From NCBI RefSeq assembly GCF_027213645.1, contig NZ_JAPWGL010000003.1, positions 124,001 to 188,000 on the forward strand: a stretch of DNA of 64,000 nt, written 5' to 3'. Position numbers and translations under genes: made by a program. The notes under the pieces are model-generated. The model saw nothing but the letters and a program-made list of their open reading frames with translations. It was not told the DNA's origin and searched no databases. This document shows, piece after piece, positions 1 to 8,798 of the stretch (position 1 is the stretch's first letter; each line of letters begins with the position of its first letter). The stretch is from Pedobacter rhodius. Its GTDB lineage: Bacteria; Bacteroidota; Bacteroidia; Sphingobacteriales; Sphingobacteriaceae.

Positions 1-1050
1 CTGCATAATTGTAGAGCGAATTATTACACTCACGCTATCAAAAGAACCTTCTAAGAATAGGAAAAATAGCGTTAAGTAAAAACTTTTTGAAAGACCATAA
101 CAGATAATACTCAATCCAAAACCTGTAACTGCTATCAGCAGGTTTCGCCAGGGCTTATTCATTGGGGAAAAGCGCGTCATTGCCAACATGGTAATTACCG
201 AACCTGCCGATGCTGCCGCTCGCATAAAACCAAGTCCCTCCGGGCCAACCTTTAAAATATCATTTGCAAATACCGGTAATAAAGCAACCGCACCACCAAA
301 AAACACAGAAAATAAATCTAAGCTCATGGCCCAAACCATCATCTTGGTTTTAAATACGAAATGTACACCTTCTCTTAAACTTTTTATAATCCCCTCTTTC
401 GGAATAAATGAAGGCGGATGAATATCCAAAAAGAAAATACAAACCAGTGCAATAAAAATGAAGGTTATAATCACAATATATGTAATGGTAATGCCCAGAA
501 ACCCATAAACTAAACCACCTGCTGCCGGACCTAAGATAGACGCCATTTGCCAGCTTGAACTGCTCCAGGTGCTGGCATTCGGATAAAGTTCTTTTGGTAA
601 AATCTGAGCCATCAGGGAAAATGTTGCCGGCCCGAAGAAACCTCTGGCTAAACCAATTCCAAAAACCATAGAATACATAATCGGCACAATATAACCTACG
701 GGAATATATTTATGCATGTAACTGGTCGTTACCGTAAGCATAATTAAGGAACATATAAAAACACCCGAAAATATCTTTAAAAGTAAAGCCCTCTTTTCGC
801 TCTTATCTGCAATATACCCCCCATATAAAGCTATCGTAATGGCAGGAATGGCTTCGCATAAACCTATTAGACCCAAGGCAAGCGGATCTTTTGTTAAATG
901 GTAAATATAAATACCAAGTACCACAGCCTGCATTTGATAGGCAAACGTGAAGAAAAAACGCATACCTAAATAAGAACGAAATTCTTTATAACGTAAAGCC
1001 GCGTAAGGATCGGGTTTCACAACAATGGGATTGGGGTCTGAATCTGCCAA
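1..1050 (-). CDS. MFS exporter, 3' end outside window
   Basis: Integral membrane permease of the major facilitator superfamily, nearest in look to the MFS_3 drug/siderophore exporter group; substrate unknown. 350 codons are visible and the frame is still open at base 1, so about 60-70 C-terminal residues of a usual ~410-residue protein are missing. There is no ATG near the N-terminus. I start it at TTG 1050-1048 because a -7 box (TAGTTTTG, 1077-1070 on this strand) sits just upstream and the family-typical stretch YAALRYKEFRSYLG follows; ATG 963 would remove the beginning of the first helix. A motif-A-like loop, GGYIADKSEKRALL, follows helix 2. Hydrophobic helices recur along the whole length. 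It stands alone, separated from recG by about 230 bases. Confidence 0.85.
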   Translation of the reverse strand, partial: MADSDPNPIVVKPDPYAALRYKEFRSYLGMRFFFTFAYQMQAVVLGIYIYHLTKDPLALGLIGLCEAIPAITIALYGGYIADKSEKRALLLKIFSGVFICSLIMLTVTTSYMHKYIPVGYIVPIMYSMVFGIGLARGFFGPATFSLMAQILPKELYPNASTWSSSSWQMASILGPAAGGLVYGFLGITITYIVIITFIFIALVCIFFLDIHPPSFIPKEGIIKSLREGVHFVFKTKMMVWAMSLDLFSVFFGGAVALLPVFANDILKVGPEGLGFMRAAASAGSVITMLAMTRFSPMNKPWRNLLIAVTGFGLSIICYGLSKSFYLTLFFLFLEGSFDSVSVIIRSTIMQ

Positions 1051-1069
1051 TGGAATAAATTTAATACTG

Positions 1070-1077
1070 CAAAACTA
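1070..1077 (-). promoter_or_regulatory. -7 box for MFS gene
   Basis: Reads TAGTTTTG on the minus strand, matching TAnnTTTG. No TTG -33 box at the right distance was found, so the match is half a promoter. Its position predicts a leader of about 15 bases before the TTG start at 1050. Confidence 0.4.
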
Positions 1078-1282
1078 AGCTTTGTAAAATGAAATAATTG
1101 AAATGCGTTAGAATTCTATAAAATCGTTACTGCAAAATGATATTACCCAGAATTCCAAGCCATGGTTCATATACTAACCATAGGTTTCCGGAATAGTTGG
1201 AATATCATTTAATACCCTGATTGTTTTTAAGTTTTCTGAACACCCATGGCCAGATGCAAACCGGATCATCAGGTAAGTGATA

Positions 1283-3388
1283 TTAAGATATCTTATCGAA
1301 AGAAATTCCCCTTTCGAGTTTTTGTAAATATGCTTTAAGCAAGGCGTGTTCGGGCTTGTCCAATTGGGGGTCAGCTTCAAAAAGTTCGATTACGGTGTTT
1401 CTGGCTTCAGCTAAAATGATCTGATCTTTAGCCAAATCTGCCAATTTTAAATCGAGTACGCCACTTTGTTGTGTTCCGGTAATGTCTCCGGGGCCGCGAA
1501 GTTGTAAATCTATTTCCGATATTTCGAAACCATTGTTGGTTCTAACCATAGTTTCCAGGCGAACTTTGCCCTCTTTACTTAATTTATTACCACTCATCAA
1601 AATACAAAATGAATGGTCAGACCCGCGACCAACCCGCCCTCTTAACTGATGGAGTTGCGACAAACCAAACCGTTCGGCATTCTCGATTACCATAACCGAT
1701 GCATTCGGCACATTTACGCCTACCTCGATTACCGTTGTAGCAACCATAATCTGACTTTTACCATCTATAAACTGTTGCATCTCAAATTGCTTATCTGCAT
1801 TGGGCATTTGCCCGTGAACAATACTGATTTGATAATCGGGACGCGGAAATTGATAGCTTAACTGTTCAATGCCAGCTTCAAGGTGAAGCAAATCAAGCTT
1901 CTCACTTTCCTTAATCAGCGGATAAACAATATAAACCTGCCGGCCTTTGGCAATTTCCTGCTTCATAAAGCCAAACATACGGAGCCTTTGTCCTTCAAAA
2001 AGATGCCTGGTTTCAATTGGCTTTCTTCCTGCAGGCAACTCATCAATTATTGAAACGTCCAGATCCCCGTACAAAGTCATCGCCAAGGTCCGGGGAATCG
2101 GTGTTGCCGTCATCACTAAAATATGTGGTGGAATTATATTTTTACGCCATAGTTTAGCCCGCTGTTCAACGCCAAAACGATGTTGTTCATCAATTACAAC
2201 CAAACCCAAATCCCTGAACTTAACTTTATCTTCAATTAACGCATGAGTTCCGATCAGGATATCGATCTCACCATTTTCCAGTTGCTCATGCAGCATTGCC
2301 CGTTCCTTTTTCTTTGTATTTCCGGTTAAAATTGCCACCTTAACCAAATCATCGGTAACCAATTCTGTAACGGATGCATAATGCTGGCGGGCCAGGATTT
2401 CCGTTGGAGCCATCATACAAGCCTGGTAACCGTTGTCGTTTGCCAAAAGCATACTCATGAGCGCAACAGCTGTTTTACCGCTGCCTACATCGCCCTGAAC
2501 AAGCCTGTTCATCTGAATACCACGTTGCGTATCGATACGGATCTCTTTAACAACCCGCTTCTGGGCATTGGTTAACTCAAAAGGCAAAAATTCTTTATAA
2601 AAGCGATTTACTTTTCCGCCCACTTTATCGAACTTAACCCCTTTAAATTTTAACTGCCTTAATTGTTTGTTGTGTAATAATTGAAGCTGAATAAAAAATA
2701 GTTCTTCAAATTTCAATCGCCTTTCCGCCGCATTCAAGTCTTTTTGATTTTTAGGAAAATGAATGTTTAGCAGCGCTGTCTTCTTGTCCGGCAGTTGATA
2801 TTTGTTCAGTATATATTGAGGTAAATTTTCAGGAACTTGTGGAATAACCTGATCAAGTAATCCGGCAATTAAACGCTGAATACCTTTAGAATCAAGCGTG
2901 AACTTTTTAAGCTTTTCAGTAGAATTATAAACAGGCTGCAGCGTTAAATTTCCTCTGCCAACCGGCTTATTTTGGTAAAGCTCCATTTCGGGATGAGAAA
3001 TACTAAAAGTTCCGTTAAATAAAGCAGGCTTACCAAAAGCAACATAGGCAACGCCAACAAGGATGTTGTCTTCAACCCATTTTAAACTCTGGAACCAAAC
3101 CAGCTCCATTAAGCCTGTTTCATCTTTAAAAACAGCAACAATTCTTCTGGTTCTCTTCTCTCCAATTACTTTTTTACTGATAACACGCCCAACTACCTGA
3201 ATGTACTGCGCATCAGGACTAATTTGGTTTATCTTAAAATATTTTGTTCTGTCGATATACCGAAACGGATAATGCGCGAGCATATCCTGAAAAGTAAAAA
3301 GACCTAAATCTTTTTTCAAAACGTCAGCCCGGGCAGGTCCAACACCTTTTATAAACTCAACAGGCGTATCTAAAACGGAATTAAACAA
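1283..3388 (-). CDS. recG: ATP-dependent DNA helicase RecG
   Basis: Superfamily 2 helicase that remodels stalled replication forks and branches Holliday junctions in the cytoplasm. 701 residues, the normal length. Order of parts: N-terminal helical and OB-fold wedge domain (about 1-230), helicase domain 1 with Walker A GDVGSGKT (about 296-304) and the RecG-specific DEQHRFG box (about 396-402), motif III TATPIPRTLA, then helicase domain 2 with QLRGRVGRG (about 580) and the TRG-like C-terminus. Last gene of a tight operon with a small membrane protein, ridA and an EamA permease; only five bases separate it from the permease. Nothing odd in the motifs. Confidence 0.97.
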   Translation of the reverse strand: MFNSVLDTPVEFIKGVGPARADVLKKDLGLFTFQDMLAHYPFRYIDRTKYFKINQISPDAQYIQVVGRVISKKVIGEKRTRRIVAVFKDETGLMELVWFQSLKWVEDNILVGVAYVAFGKPALFNGTFSISHPEMELYQNKPVGRGNLTLQPVYNSTEKLKKFTLDSKGIQRLIAGLLDQVIPQVPENLPQYILNKYQLPDKKTALLNIHFPKNQKDLNAAERRLKFEELFFIQLQLLHNKQLRQLKFKGVKFDKVGGKVNRFYKEFLPFELTNAQKRVVKEIRIDTQRGIQMNRLVQGDVGSGKTAVALMSMLLANDNGYQACMMAPTEILARQHYASVTELVTDDLVKVAILTGNTKKKERAMLHEQLENGEIDILIGTHALIEDKVKFRDLGLVVIDEQHRFGVEQRAKLWRKNIIPPHILVMTATPIPRTLAMTLYGDLDVSIIDELPAGRKPIETRHLFEGQRLRMFGFMKQEIAKGRQVYIVYPLIKESEKLDLLHLEAGIEQLSYQFPRPDYQISIVHGQMPNADKQFEMQQFIDGKSQIMVATTVIEVGVNVPNASVMVIENAERFGLSQLHQLRGRVGRGSDHSFCILMSGNKLSKEGKVRLETMVRTNNGFEISEIDLQLRGPGDITGTQQSGVLDLKLADLAKDQIILAEARNTVIELFEADPQLDKPEHALLKAYLQKLERGISFDKIS

Positions 3389-3393
3389 AGTAA

Positions 3394-4296
3394 TTATACT
3401 TTCTTGTAAACAACACTCTTTAGCAATTGTGCATTAAAAATAATAATCGATAAGAGTAAAAGCAAATAAGCAAATAACTGATGAATATCGATTTTCTCTT
3501 TAAAGTAGAAAAATGCCACCGCAAAAGCAACTATCGGGTTTAAATAAATCAGAATCCCTAAAGCAGAAGAGGGCATTCCCAATAAAGCATAAGAATTTAA
3601 AAACAAAGGAATTATGGTAAAAACTACTGCAATTAAAAAGATATGACCCCAAAAGAAAGCATCTGTTGGAAAAGCATTAGAATGGATGAAATACATTGGC
3701 AGCATAATTAACCCTGCAAGAATTAATTGTACACCCAGAAAATTAAATTTATCAACGTTTTGAATCACTTTAAGTACGATTACATAAAGCGCATAAAATG
3801 ATGCGATAACGACCGCCCAGATTACTTCATACAAAGAGCCTGTTGCAAGCAATAGTATACTTATGAATGCAATTACAATTGCAGCCACCTTAACTTTGCT
3901 AAGTCGTTCCTTAAGGAGTATAAATCCACATAGGGCTGTTAATAAAGGGCATACCATATAGGCAAATGCAGCAGCCTTTAAACTAACATTATTTACTGCA
4001 AAAATATAGGTAAACCAGTTTCCGGTTATTAAGAAAGCGGAAAGGATGGTTAACAGAACAAATTTTCTCTTTGCTATTGGTTCTAAAGCTTTAATGTAGG
4101 CGATATCTTTTCTAAGCGCCTCCCTCCTGAATAGAAGAATTGTTGCCCAAACCATTACAATAGAAATAAATATTCTGTAATATAAAATCTCCTGTGGTGG
4201 AAAATGTTTTATATTCCTTAATGGGACAGACATTGTTCCCCAGATAATATAAGGAACAACACCTGCTAAAAAGTATTTACTTCTTCCTGATGCCAA
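3394..4296 (-). CDS. EamA/RarD-type DMT permease
   Basis: Inner-membrane transporter of the drug/metabolite transporter superfamily with two EamA repeats and about ten helices over 300 residues. The opening FLAGVVPYIIWGTMSVPLRN and the early R-I-x-x-S/I-x-V-M-V-W stretch recall RarD-like members; substrate is not known for this group. Two bases separate it from ridA and five from recG, so it is very likely cotranscribed. The physiological link between the permease and its neighbours is not evident from sequence. Confidence 0.85.
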   Translation of the reverse strand: MASGRSKYFLAGVVPYIIWGTMSVPLRNIKHFPPQEILYYRIFISIVMVWATILLFRREALRKDIAYIKALEPIAKRKFVLLTILSAFLITGNWFTYIFAVNNVSLKAAAFAYMVCPLLTALCGFILLKERLSKVKVAAIVIAFISILLLATGSLYEVIWAVVIASFYALYVIVLKVIQNVDKFNFLGVQLILAGLIMLPMYFIHSNAFPTDAFFWGHIFLIAVVFTIIPLFLNSYALLGMPSSALGILIYLNPIVAFAVAFFYFKEKIDIHQLFAYLLLLLSIIIFNAQLLKSVVYKKV

Positions 4297-4298
4297 AA

Positions 4299-4679
4299 TT
4301 AAGCTACTATGGCAATTACAGAAATTTCTACATTAACATTTTTAGGAAGTACAGATACCTGGACGGTTTCACGGGCCGGGAAATCAGCAGTAAAATATTG
4401 TCCATAAATTTCATTAACCTGGGCAAAAGTTCCCATATCACTCAAAAAAATTGTCGATTTAACAACGTTATCGAAAGTTAAACCAGCCTCCAGTAACACC
4501 GCTTTAAGGTTACGCATAACCTGATGGGTTTCTTCTTCGATAGTACCGATATTCAATTCCCCACTTTCTGGATTGATTGCGACCTGACCGGATGCAAATA
4601 AAAAATTGCCTGCCTGCACAGCCTGGCTATATGGACCTATTGGCGCAGGCGCATTAGTAGTTGAAATGATTTTTTTCAT
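4299..4679 (-). CDS. ridA: RidA family reactive-imine deaminase
   Basis: Small cytoplasmic enzyme of the YjgF/YER057c/UK114 family that hydrolyses reactive enamine/imine intermediates released by PLP enzymes such as threonine dehydratase. 126 residues, the family length. Hallmarks: APAPIGPYSQAV at the N-terminus, FASGQVAINP, and PARETVQVSVLP carrying the conserved substrate-binding arginine. Forms trimers in known members. Second gene of the recG operon: nine bases or fewer separate it from the genes on both sides. Confidence 0.93.
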   Translation of the reverse strand: MKKIISTTNAPAPIGPYSQAVQAGNFLFASGQVAINPESGELNIGTIEEETHQVMRNLKAVLLEAGLTFDNVVKSTIFLSDMGTFAQVNEIYGQYFTADFPARETVQVSVLPKNVNVEISVIAIVA

Positions 4680-4687
4680 AAATTAAA

Positions 4688-4825
4688 TTATTTGACAAGC
4701 CATTGAACAAGCTTGTATAGGATACCGGCCAGAAAAACAGAAATAGCCAATGCATTAATAAAATGCATAATTTTCAAATTTATATTATTTGGCCGGTTCG
4801 GATCTTTTTTCCTGAAGAAATACAT
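4688..4825 (-). CDS. Small single-helix membrane protein
   Basis: A 45-residue frame starting ATG 4825 and ending TAA 4690-4688, eight bases before ridA. It begins MYFFRKKDPNRPNNINL, then has one hydrophobic helix (about residues 24-42, LAISVFLAGILYKLVQWLV). The RKKDPNRP entry followed by a short helix resembles small uncharacterised Bacteroidota proteins (I think of DUF6728, from memory and not verified). Coding is supported by the tight spacing to ridA and by a -7 box only four bases before the ATG, which would make it nearly leaderless. Function unknown. Confidence 0.6.
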   Translation of the reverse strand: MYFFRKKDPNRPNNINLKIMHFINALAISVFLAGILYKLVQWLVK

Positions 4826-4829
4826 AATA

Positions 4830-4837
4830 CAAACTTA
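4830..4837 (-). promoter_or_regulatory. -7 box for recG operon
   Basis: TAAGTTTG on the minus strand, a full TAnnTTTG match, ending four bases before the ATG at 4825. A matching -33 TTG is not seen. If used, transcription would start at or within a base or two of the start codon. Confidence 0.45.
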
Positions 4838-4870
4838 GTTAAAAAGTCTTATACAGAAAAAAAAGCCACA

Positions 4871-4900
4871 AAAAAAGGCCTCGATTTACATCGAAGCCTT
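4871..4900 (-). terminator. Intrinsic terminator after ompA-like gene
   Basis: On the minus strand a 10-base-pair stem (AAGGCUUCGA with UCGAGGCCUU, one G-U pair) and a 6-base loop are followed by a run of U (4876-4871). It lies 24 bases past the stop of the OmpA-family gene and separates it from the recG operon. Confidence 0.9.
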
Positions 4901-4923
4901 TTCTAAAATTTTTTATTGAAATA

Positions 4924-6288
4924 CTAGTTTCTAGCAGTTTCAACACGACGGTTTTGGATACGACCTTCTTCAGTATCGTTAGAAGCAATTGGATTAGCTT
5001 CACCATTACCTTTAGTAGCAACTTGACTAGCGTTAACGCCAGAGTTTACTAAGTAAGTTTTAACAGAATTAGCTCTGTCTTTAGATAATTTCAAGTTATA
5101 TGCAGCAGTACCTTCGCTTGAAGCGTAACCATTCAAAGTTACTTTACCACCATTTTCACGTAACACTGAAGATAATTTATCTAAAGTAGGATAAGATTCA
5201 GTTTTTAATACAGATGAGTTAAAATCGAAACTGATTTTTTCGAAACCTGTTACACTGCTAGTTGCAGTTGTATCAGCTACCATTTTAGGAAGAGGACATC
5301 CTGAACCATCAACAGCAGTACCGGCAGGCGTTCCTGGGCATTTGTCGAATTGATCAGCAACACCATCACCATCAGTATCTTTTTTCAAATCTTCAACAGA
5401 TTTTTCAACAGCAGATACACGGTTTTTCAAAGCTTCAACTTCTTGACGTAGAGTTGGATCTTTTAAATCATCATACATTGTAGCTAATGGGTTAGTCCAC
5501 TCTAAGCTAGGTTTAGCAGATGAACCTAAAGAGAATTCTAAACCAGCATAACCGTAAGAGAATTTATCTTTAGTAGTACCTTGTGCATAAACACCATCAA
5601 AGTTATCAGCATCGATAAAGTTCATTGTGTAACCTAAGTTGAAGTTAACACGCTCAGAAACTTTAAATTTAACGCCAACACCCACTGGGATGTACATACC
5701 TTTAACATAATCTTTTGCTTCATGCGGATCACCTGCAGGACCTACAGCTTTACCTTTCCAGTCAACAACAGTACCGTTAGTGTAAGTTACTTTTGGAGCA
5801 TAAGCCATATAACCAGCACCAGCAGTAACGAAGAAACCTACTGAGTTTTCACGACGTAAAAAATCGATAGAACCTACATTTACAACACCGCGTAAATCTA
5901 CAGCATATTGTAACTGAGTTTCAAATTCTCTAGCAGTAGCACTACCAGGAGCAATAGGACCATTAGTAGCAACATTTGAACCTGAAACTTTACCACGTAC
6001 ACCAGCTAATTCTAATGAGAATGAGTGACCTAATTGTTTACGGATATTTAAGCCATAACCTAAGTTAACATCCCATGAGTTGAAATCATTAGAACCGCCA
6101 ATAGCAACAACAGGAGCTAAAACACCACCGTTAACGCCAATTGACCACGTTCTGTACTGTCCTCTTCCACCAAACACTTTGGTTGAAGAAGTTGTTGCAG
6201 GGGTTTCCTGAGCGACAGCAAGAGAAGCTACTCCTGTTAATGCCACTAAAGAAAGTGCAACACTTTTCTTTAAAGTAGAATAATTCAT
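4924..6288 (-). CDS. OmpA-family outer membrane protein
   Basis: Outer membrane beta-barrel tied to peptidoglycan. 454 residues: signal peptide (MNYSTLKKSVALSLVALTG..., cut near AVAQ), N-terminal barrel domain (about 30-260), a short coiled segment (EVEALKNRVSAVEKSVEDL), one thrombospondin type-3 calcium loop (DTDGDGVADQFDKCPGTP), and a C-terminal OmpA peptidoglycan-binding domain ending in the family's NRRVE-type helix (GRIQNRRVETARN). Repeats of GYGLNIRK/FNLGYTMNF-like strands fit a porin-like barrel. Codon choice looks biased toward common codons, as in abundant proteins, and it has both a full promoter and a strong terminator, so it is a one-gene transcript, probably highly expressed. Confidence 0.93.
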   Translation of the reverse strand: MNYSTLKKSVALSLVALTGVASLAVAQETPATTSSTKVFGGRGQYRTWSIGVNGGVLAPVVAIGGSNDFNSWDVNLGYGLNIRKQLGHSFSLELAGVRGKVSGSNVATNGPIAPGSATAREFETQLQYAVDLRGVVNVGSIDFLRRENSVGFFVTAGAGYMAYAPKVTYTNGTVVDWKGKAVGPAGDPHEAKDYVKGMYIPVGVGVKFKVSERVNFNLGYTMNFIDADNFDGVYAQGTTKDKFSYGYAGLEFSLGSSAKPSLEWTNPLATMYDDLKDPTLRQEVEALKNRVSAVEKSVEDLKKDTDGDGVADQFDKCPGTPAGTAVDGSGCPLPKMVADTTATSSVTGFEKISFDFNSSVLKTESYPTLDKLSSVLRENGGKVTLNGYASSEGTAAYNLKLSKDRANSVKTYLVNSGVNASQVATKGNGEANPIASNDTEEGRIQNRRVETARN

Positions 6289-6346
6289 AATCTTTTTTCT
6301 TTTTTAAGGGTTAAACAATTTAATTGATTAATTTTTTCAGTAACTG

Positions 6347-6375
6347 CAAAATTAATCAAAATATTAAATTTTCAA
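6347..6375 (-). promoter_or_regulatory. Promoter of ompA-like gene
   Basis: Minus-strand -33 TTG (6375-6373), 18-base spacer, -7 TAATTTTG (6354-6347). Both boxes and the spacing match the Bacteroidota housekeeping promoter. Predicted leader of about 50 bases, AT-rich and without a Shine-Dalgarno sequence. Confidence 0.7.
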
Positions 6376-6424
6376 ACTTTTATACAAACTCCGTTCCAAA
6401 CTTCAGTATAACTAATCATTTTAT

Positions 6425-6432
6425 TACTTTTG
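6425..6432 (+). promoter_or_regulatory. -7 box for pepP
   Basis: TACTTTTG matches TAnnTTTG and lies 29 bases before the ATG at 6462. The -33 box is weak (TTC rather than TTG at the expected distance). Confidence 0.5.
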
Positions 6433-6461
6433 GTCTTTAGCCATTAAAGCAAATACTAAAA

Positions 6462-7751
6462 ATGAAATACCCTCAAATCGATAATGATTTATTTGTATTA
6501 AACAGAATAAAATTCAATAAACTATTAAAAAAGAACTCGTTAGCTATATTTCAGTCTAACGATGAGTTCCCCCGAAGCGGCGATCAAAACTTCGTTTTTA
6601 AACAAAATCCTGATTTATTTTATTTATCAGGAATCGATCAGGAACAAACAATTTTACTCTTATATCCCGATTGTCCTAATCCTTTGTACAGACAAGTCCT
6701 GTTTTTAAGACAGACAAATGATCATATAAAAGTTTGGGAAGGTTATAAATATACGAAAGAACAGGCAAAAGCTGCATCCGGTATTGAAAGTATCTATTGG
6801 TTAGAGGATTTTGATAACATTTTGCATAGTATAATAAATTATGCTGACAATATTTATCTGAATACGAATGAAAATGACCGGTACGCACATACCGTTCCTT
6901 ACCGCGACATTCGTTTTATCGAACATATGCGTTCGAAATATCCCCTGCACCATTATGAACGTTCAGCGCCAATAATGCGTGAATTAAGGGCCGTAAAATC
7001 AGAAATCGAAATTGAATTAACAAAAAAAGCATGTGGAATAACCCGCGATGCTTTTATTAGGGTTCTGAAATTTGTAAAGCCCGGGGTTAAAGAATATGAA
7101 ATCGAGGCAGAAATTATTCACGAATTTATTCGTCAGGGTGGAACCGGGCATGCCTATACACCAATTATTGCTTCGGGACATAACGCAAACATACTTCACT
7201 ATAACGATAACAATCAGGAATGTAAAGATGGCGATGTAATATTATTTGATTTTGGAGCCGAATATGCAAACTATAATGCCGACATGAGTCGTTCGGTTCC
7301 GGTTAACGGAAAATTTACCAAACGGCAGAAGGAGGTTTATAATGCTGTCTTGCATGTAATGAAAGCCGCAACGAAATTACTTGTTGCGGGAACAGTGTGG
7401 AACACTTACCATGAAGAGGTTGGGGAAATTATGACCGAACAATTAATCGGCTTAGGGCTTATTTCATCAGCAGACGTTAAAAATCAAAACCCTGCTTCGC
7501 CTGCCTATAAAAAATACTTTATGCATGGAACTTCTCATCATTTAGGAATTGATGTTCATGATTTTGCAGGCAGATATACTTCTTTTGCAGCAGGAAACAT
7601 TTTGACTGTAGAACCCGGCATTTATATTCCTGAAGAAGGTTTAGGTATCCGTCTGGAAAACAACATTCTGATTACAGCAACAGGAAATATAGACCTCATG
7701 GCCGATATCCCTTTGGAAGCAACGGAAATTGAAGATATTATGAACGGGTAG
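6462..7751 (+). CDS. pepP: Xaa-Pro aminopeptidase, M24B family
   Basis: Cytoplasmic metallopeptidase that removes an N-terminal residue next to proline. 429 residues with an N-terminal AMP_N (creatinase-like) domain (about 1-165) and a C-terminal pita-bread fold. All five dinuclear metal ligands are visible: Asp in LFDFGAEY (about 263), Asp in NADMSRSV (about 274), His in HGTSHHLG (about 358), Glu in TVEPGIYIP (about 384) and Glu in GIRLENNI (about 399). Single-gene transcript, divergent from the OmpA gene and convergent with meaB, inside which its terminator appears to lie. Confidence 0.95.
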   Translation: MKYPQIDNDLFVLNRIKFNKLLKKNSLAIFQSNDEFPRSGDQNFVFKQNPDLFYLSGIDQEQTILLLYPDCPNPLYRQVLFLRQTNDHIKVWEGYKYTKEQAKAASGIESIYWLEDFDNILHSIINYADNIYLNTNENDRYAHTVPYRDIRFIEHMRSKYPLHHYERSAPIMRELRAVKSEIEIELTKKACGITRDAFIRVLKFVKPGVKEYEIEAEIIHEFIRQGGTGHAYTPIIASGHNANILHYNDNNQECKDGDVILFDFGAEYANYNADMSRSVPVNGKFTKRQKEVYNAVLHVMKAATKLLVAGTVWNTYHEEVGEIMTEQLIGLGLISSADVKNQNPASPAYKKYFMHGTSHHLGIDVHDFAGRYTSFAAGNILTVEPGIYIPEEGLGIRLENNILITATGNIDLMADIPLEATEIEDIMNG

Positions 7752-7824
7752 TCCGCCGGCGGTTTTCAGTTTTCCGTTGGCAGTTTGACAACTAACCGAT
7801 TAAACAGCTAACCAATTTAAACAA

Positions 7825-8727
7825 TTAACCATTTCCCCCAAACTCATCTGCAAAGCGATAAACATTAAAATCGTCTTTTTTCAAAGCTTCGTGAATTTTT
7901 TCACGAAGCTTTTTTTTATCTGTTTGCTTCATTTTGTTATGCTGGATAATTTTCCAAGCCTTTTCAGCAAATAAAAATTCCCGCCTTAAAGTTTTTCCGT
8001 CGGCACCAGGTTTAATAATCCATTTGCATAAATCATCAATGCCATCATTTTTATCCGCAATGGTTTTAAATATCGGAATTGTTTTAGCGCCCTGATGAAC
8101 CATCTTCTTAAGGTTATTCGCGAAAACAGCAGCACCTGCTCTGTCTGCTTTATTAACCACAAAACAATCGGCAATTTCCATTAAACCCGATTTGATATGC
8201 TGAATTTCATCACCGGATTCGGGGACCAGCACAACAACTGTTTTATCAGCCAGGCCCGCAATTTCAACTTCCGACTGCCCGACACCTACCGTTTCAACCA
8301 AAATCAAATCGAAGTTCGACGCCTTTAAAACATCAACCATTTCAATGGTTTTAGCAGAAATTCCACCCAAAGCGCCGCGTGTTGCAAGCGACCGTATAAA
8401 AACGTCAGGATTATTAAATTGAGTCGCCATCCTGATTCTGTCACCCAGTAAAGAACCAAAATTAAAGGGCGAAGTTGGGTCGATGGCTAATACCGCAATG
8501 CGTTTCCCCTCAGCAATAAAATAGTTTGTTATCGCATTAACCAGGGTACTTTTACCTGCTCCGGGCGGCCCGGTTATACCCAGAACCGTAACGGCCGTTT
8601 TGCTGTCTAAATCTCTTAAAAGTAAATCCGAAGGCGTAATATCATTTTCAACCAAAGTTAAAACCCTGGCCAGAACTTTATAATTGCCTTGTTTAATTTC
8701 ACTTAAAAGAGTTCGATGGGGATTCAT
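7825..8727 (-). CDS. meaB: MeaB/ArgK-type G-protein chaperone
   Basis: GTPase that guards and reloads the adenosylcobalamin enzyme methylmalonyl-CoA mutase. About 300 residues. Walker A GPPGAGKST near residues 51-59, switch region DPTSPFNFGSLLGDRIRM, Glu-rich VETVGVGQSEVE, and base-recognition VNKADRAG are all present. I choose ATG 8727 over the longer frame from 8757 because a promoter -7 box (8762-8755) overlaps 8757, so that ATG could not be on the transcript, and because MNPHRTLLSEIKQGN is a typical family start. The mutase itself is not in the window. Its C-terminal coding stretch (7883-7917) also forms a terminator on the opposite strand. Confidence 0.93.
   Translation of the reverse strand: MNPHRTLLSEIKQGNYKVLARVLTLVENDITPSDLLLRDLDSKTAVTVLGITGPPGAGKSTLVNAITNYFIAEGKRIAVLAIDPTSPFNFGSLLGDRIRMATQFNNPDVFIRSLATRGALGGISAKTIEMVDVLKASNFDLILVETVGVGQSEVEIAGLADKTVVVLVPESGDEIQHIKSGLMEIADCFVVNKADRAGAAVFANNLKKMVHQGAKTIPIFKTIADKNDGIDDLCKWIIKPGADGKTLRREFLFAEKAWKIIQHNKMKQTDKKKLREKIHEALKKDDFNVYRFADEFGGNG
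7883..7917 (+). terminator. pepP terminator inside meaB antisense
   Basis: Plus-strand stem AAAGCUUCGUGAA paired perfectly with UUCACGAAGCUUU (13 base pairs, 4-base loop), ending in eight U (7910-7917). It is in terminator orientation only for plus-strand transcription, so it would end the pepP message 130 bases after its stop, within the convergent meaB coding region (encoding KKLREKIHEALKK). Confidence 0.8.
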
Positions 8728-8738
8728 CAATAAAACTA

Positions 8739-8786
8739 TATTTGTACAAATAAACAAAATTATAACCCGTATATAAGCCTAATCAA
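8739..8786 (-). promoter_or_regulatory. meaB promoter with start-site palindrome
   Basis: Minus-strand -33 TTG (8786-8784), 21-base spacer, -7 TAATTTTG (8762-8755). The predicted start near 8749 falls in a perfect 14-base palindrome, TATTTGTACAAATA (8739-8752). The same stretch read on the plus strand contains TATATTTG (8737-8744), a possible -7 box for the glycosyltransferase genes at 8799, so the two transcripts may overlap here. Confidence 0.55.
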
Positions 8787-8798
8787 CAAGAAATTTAA

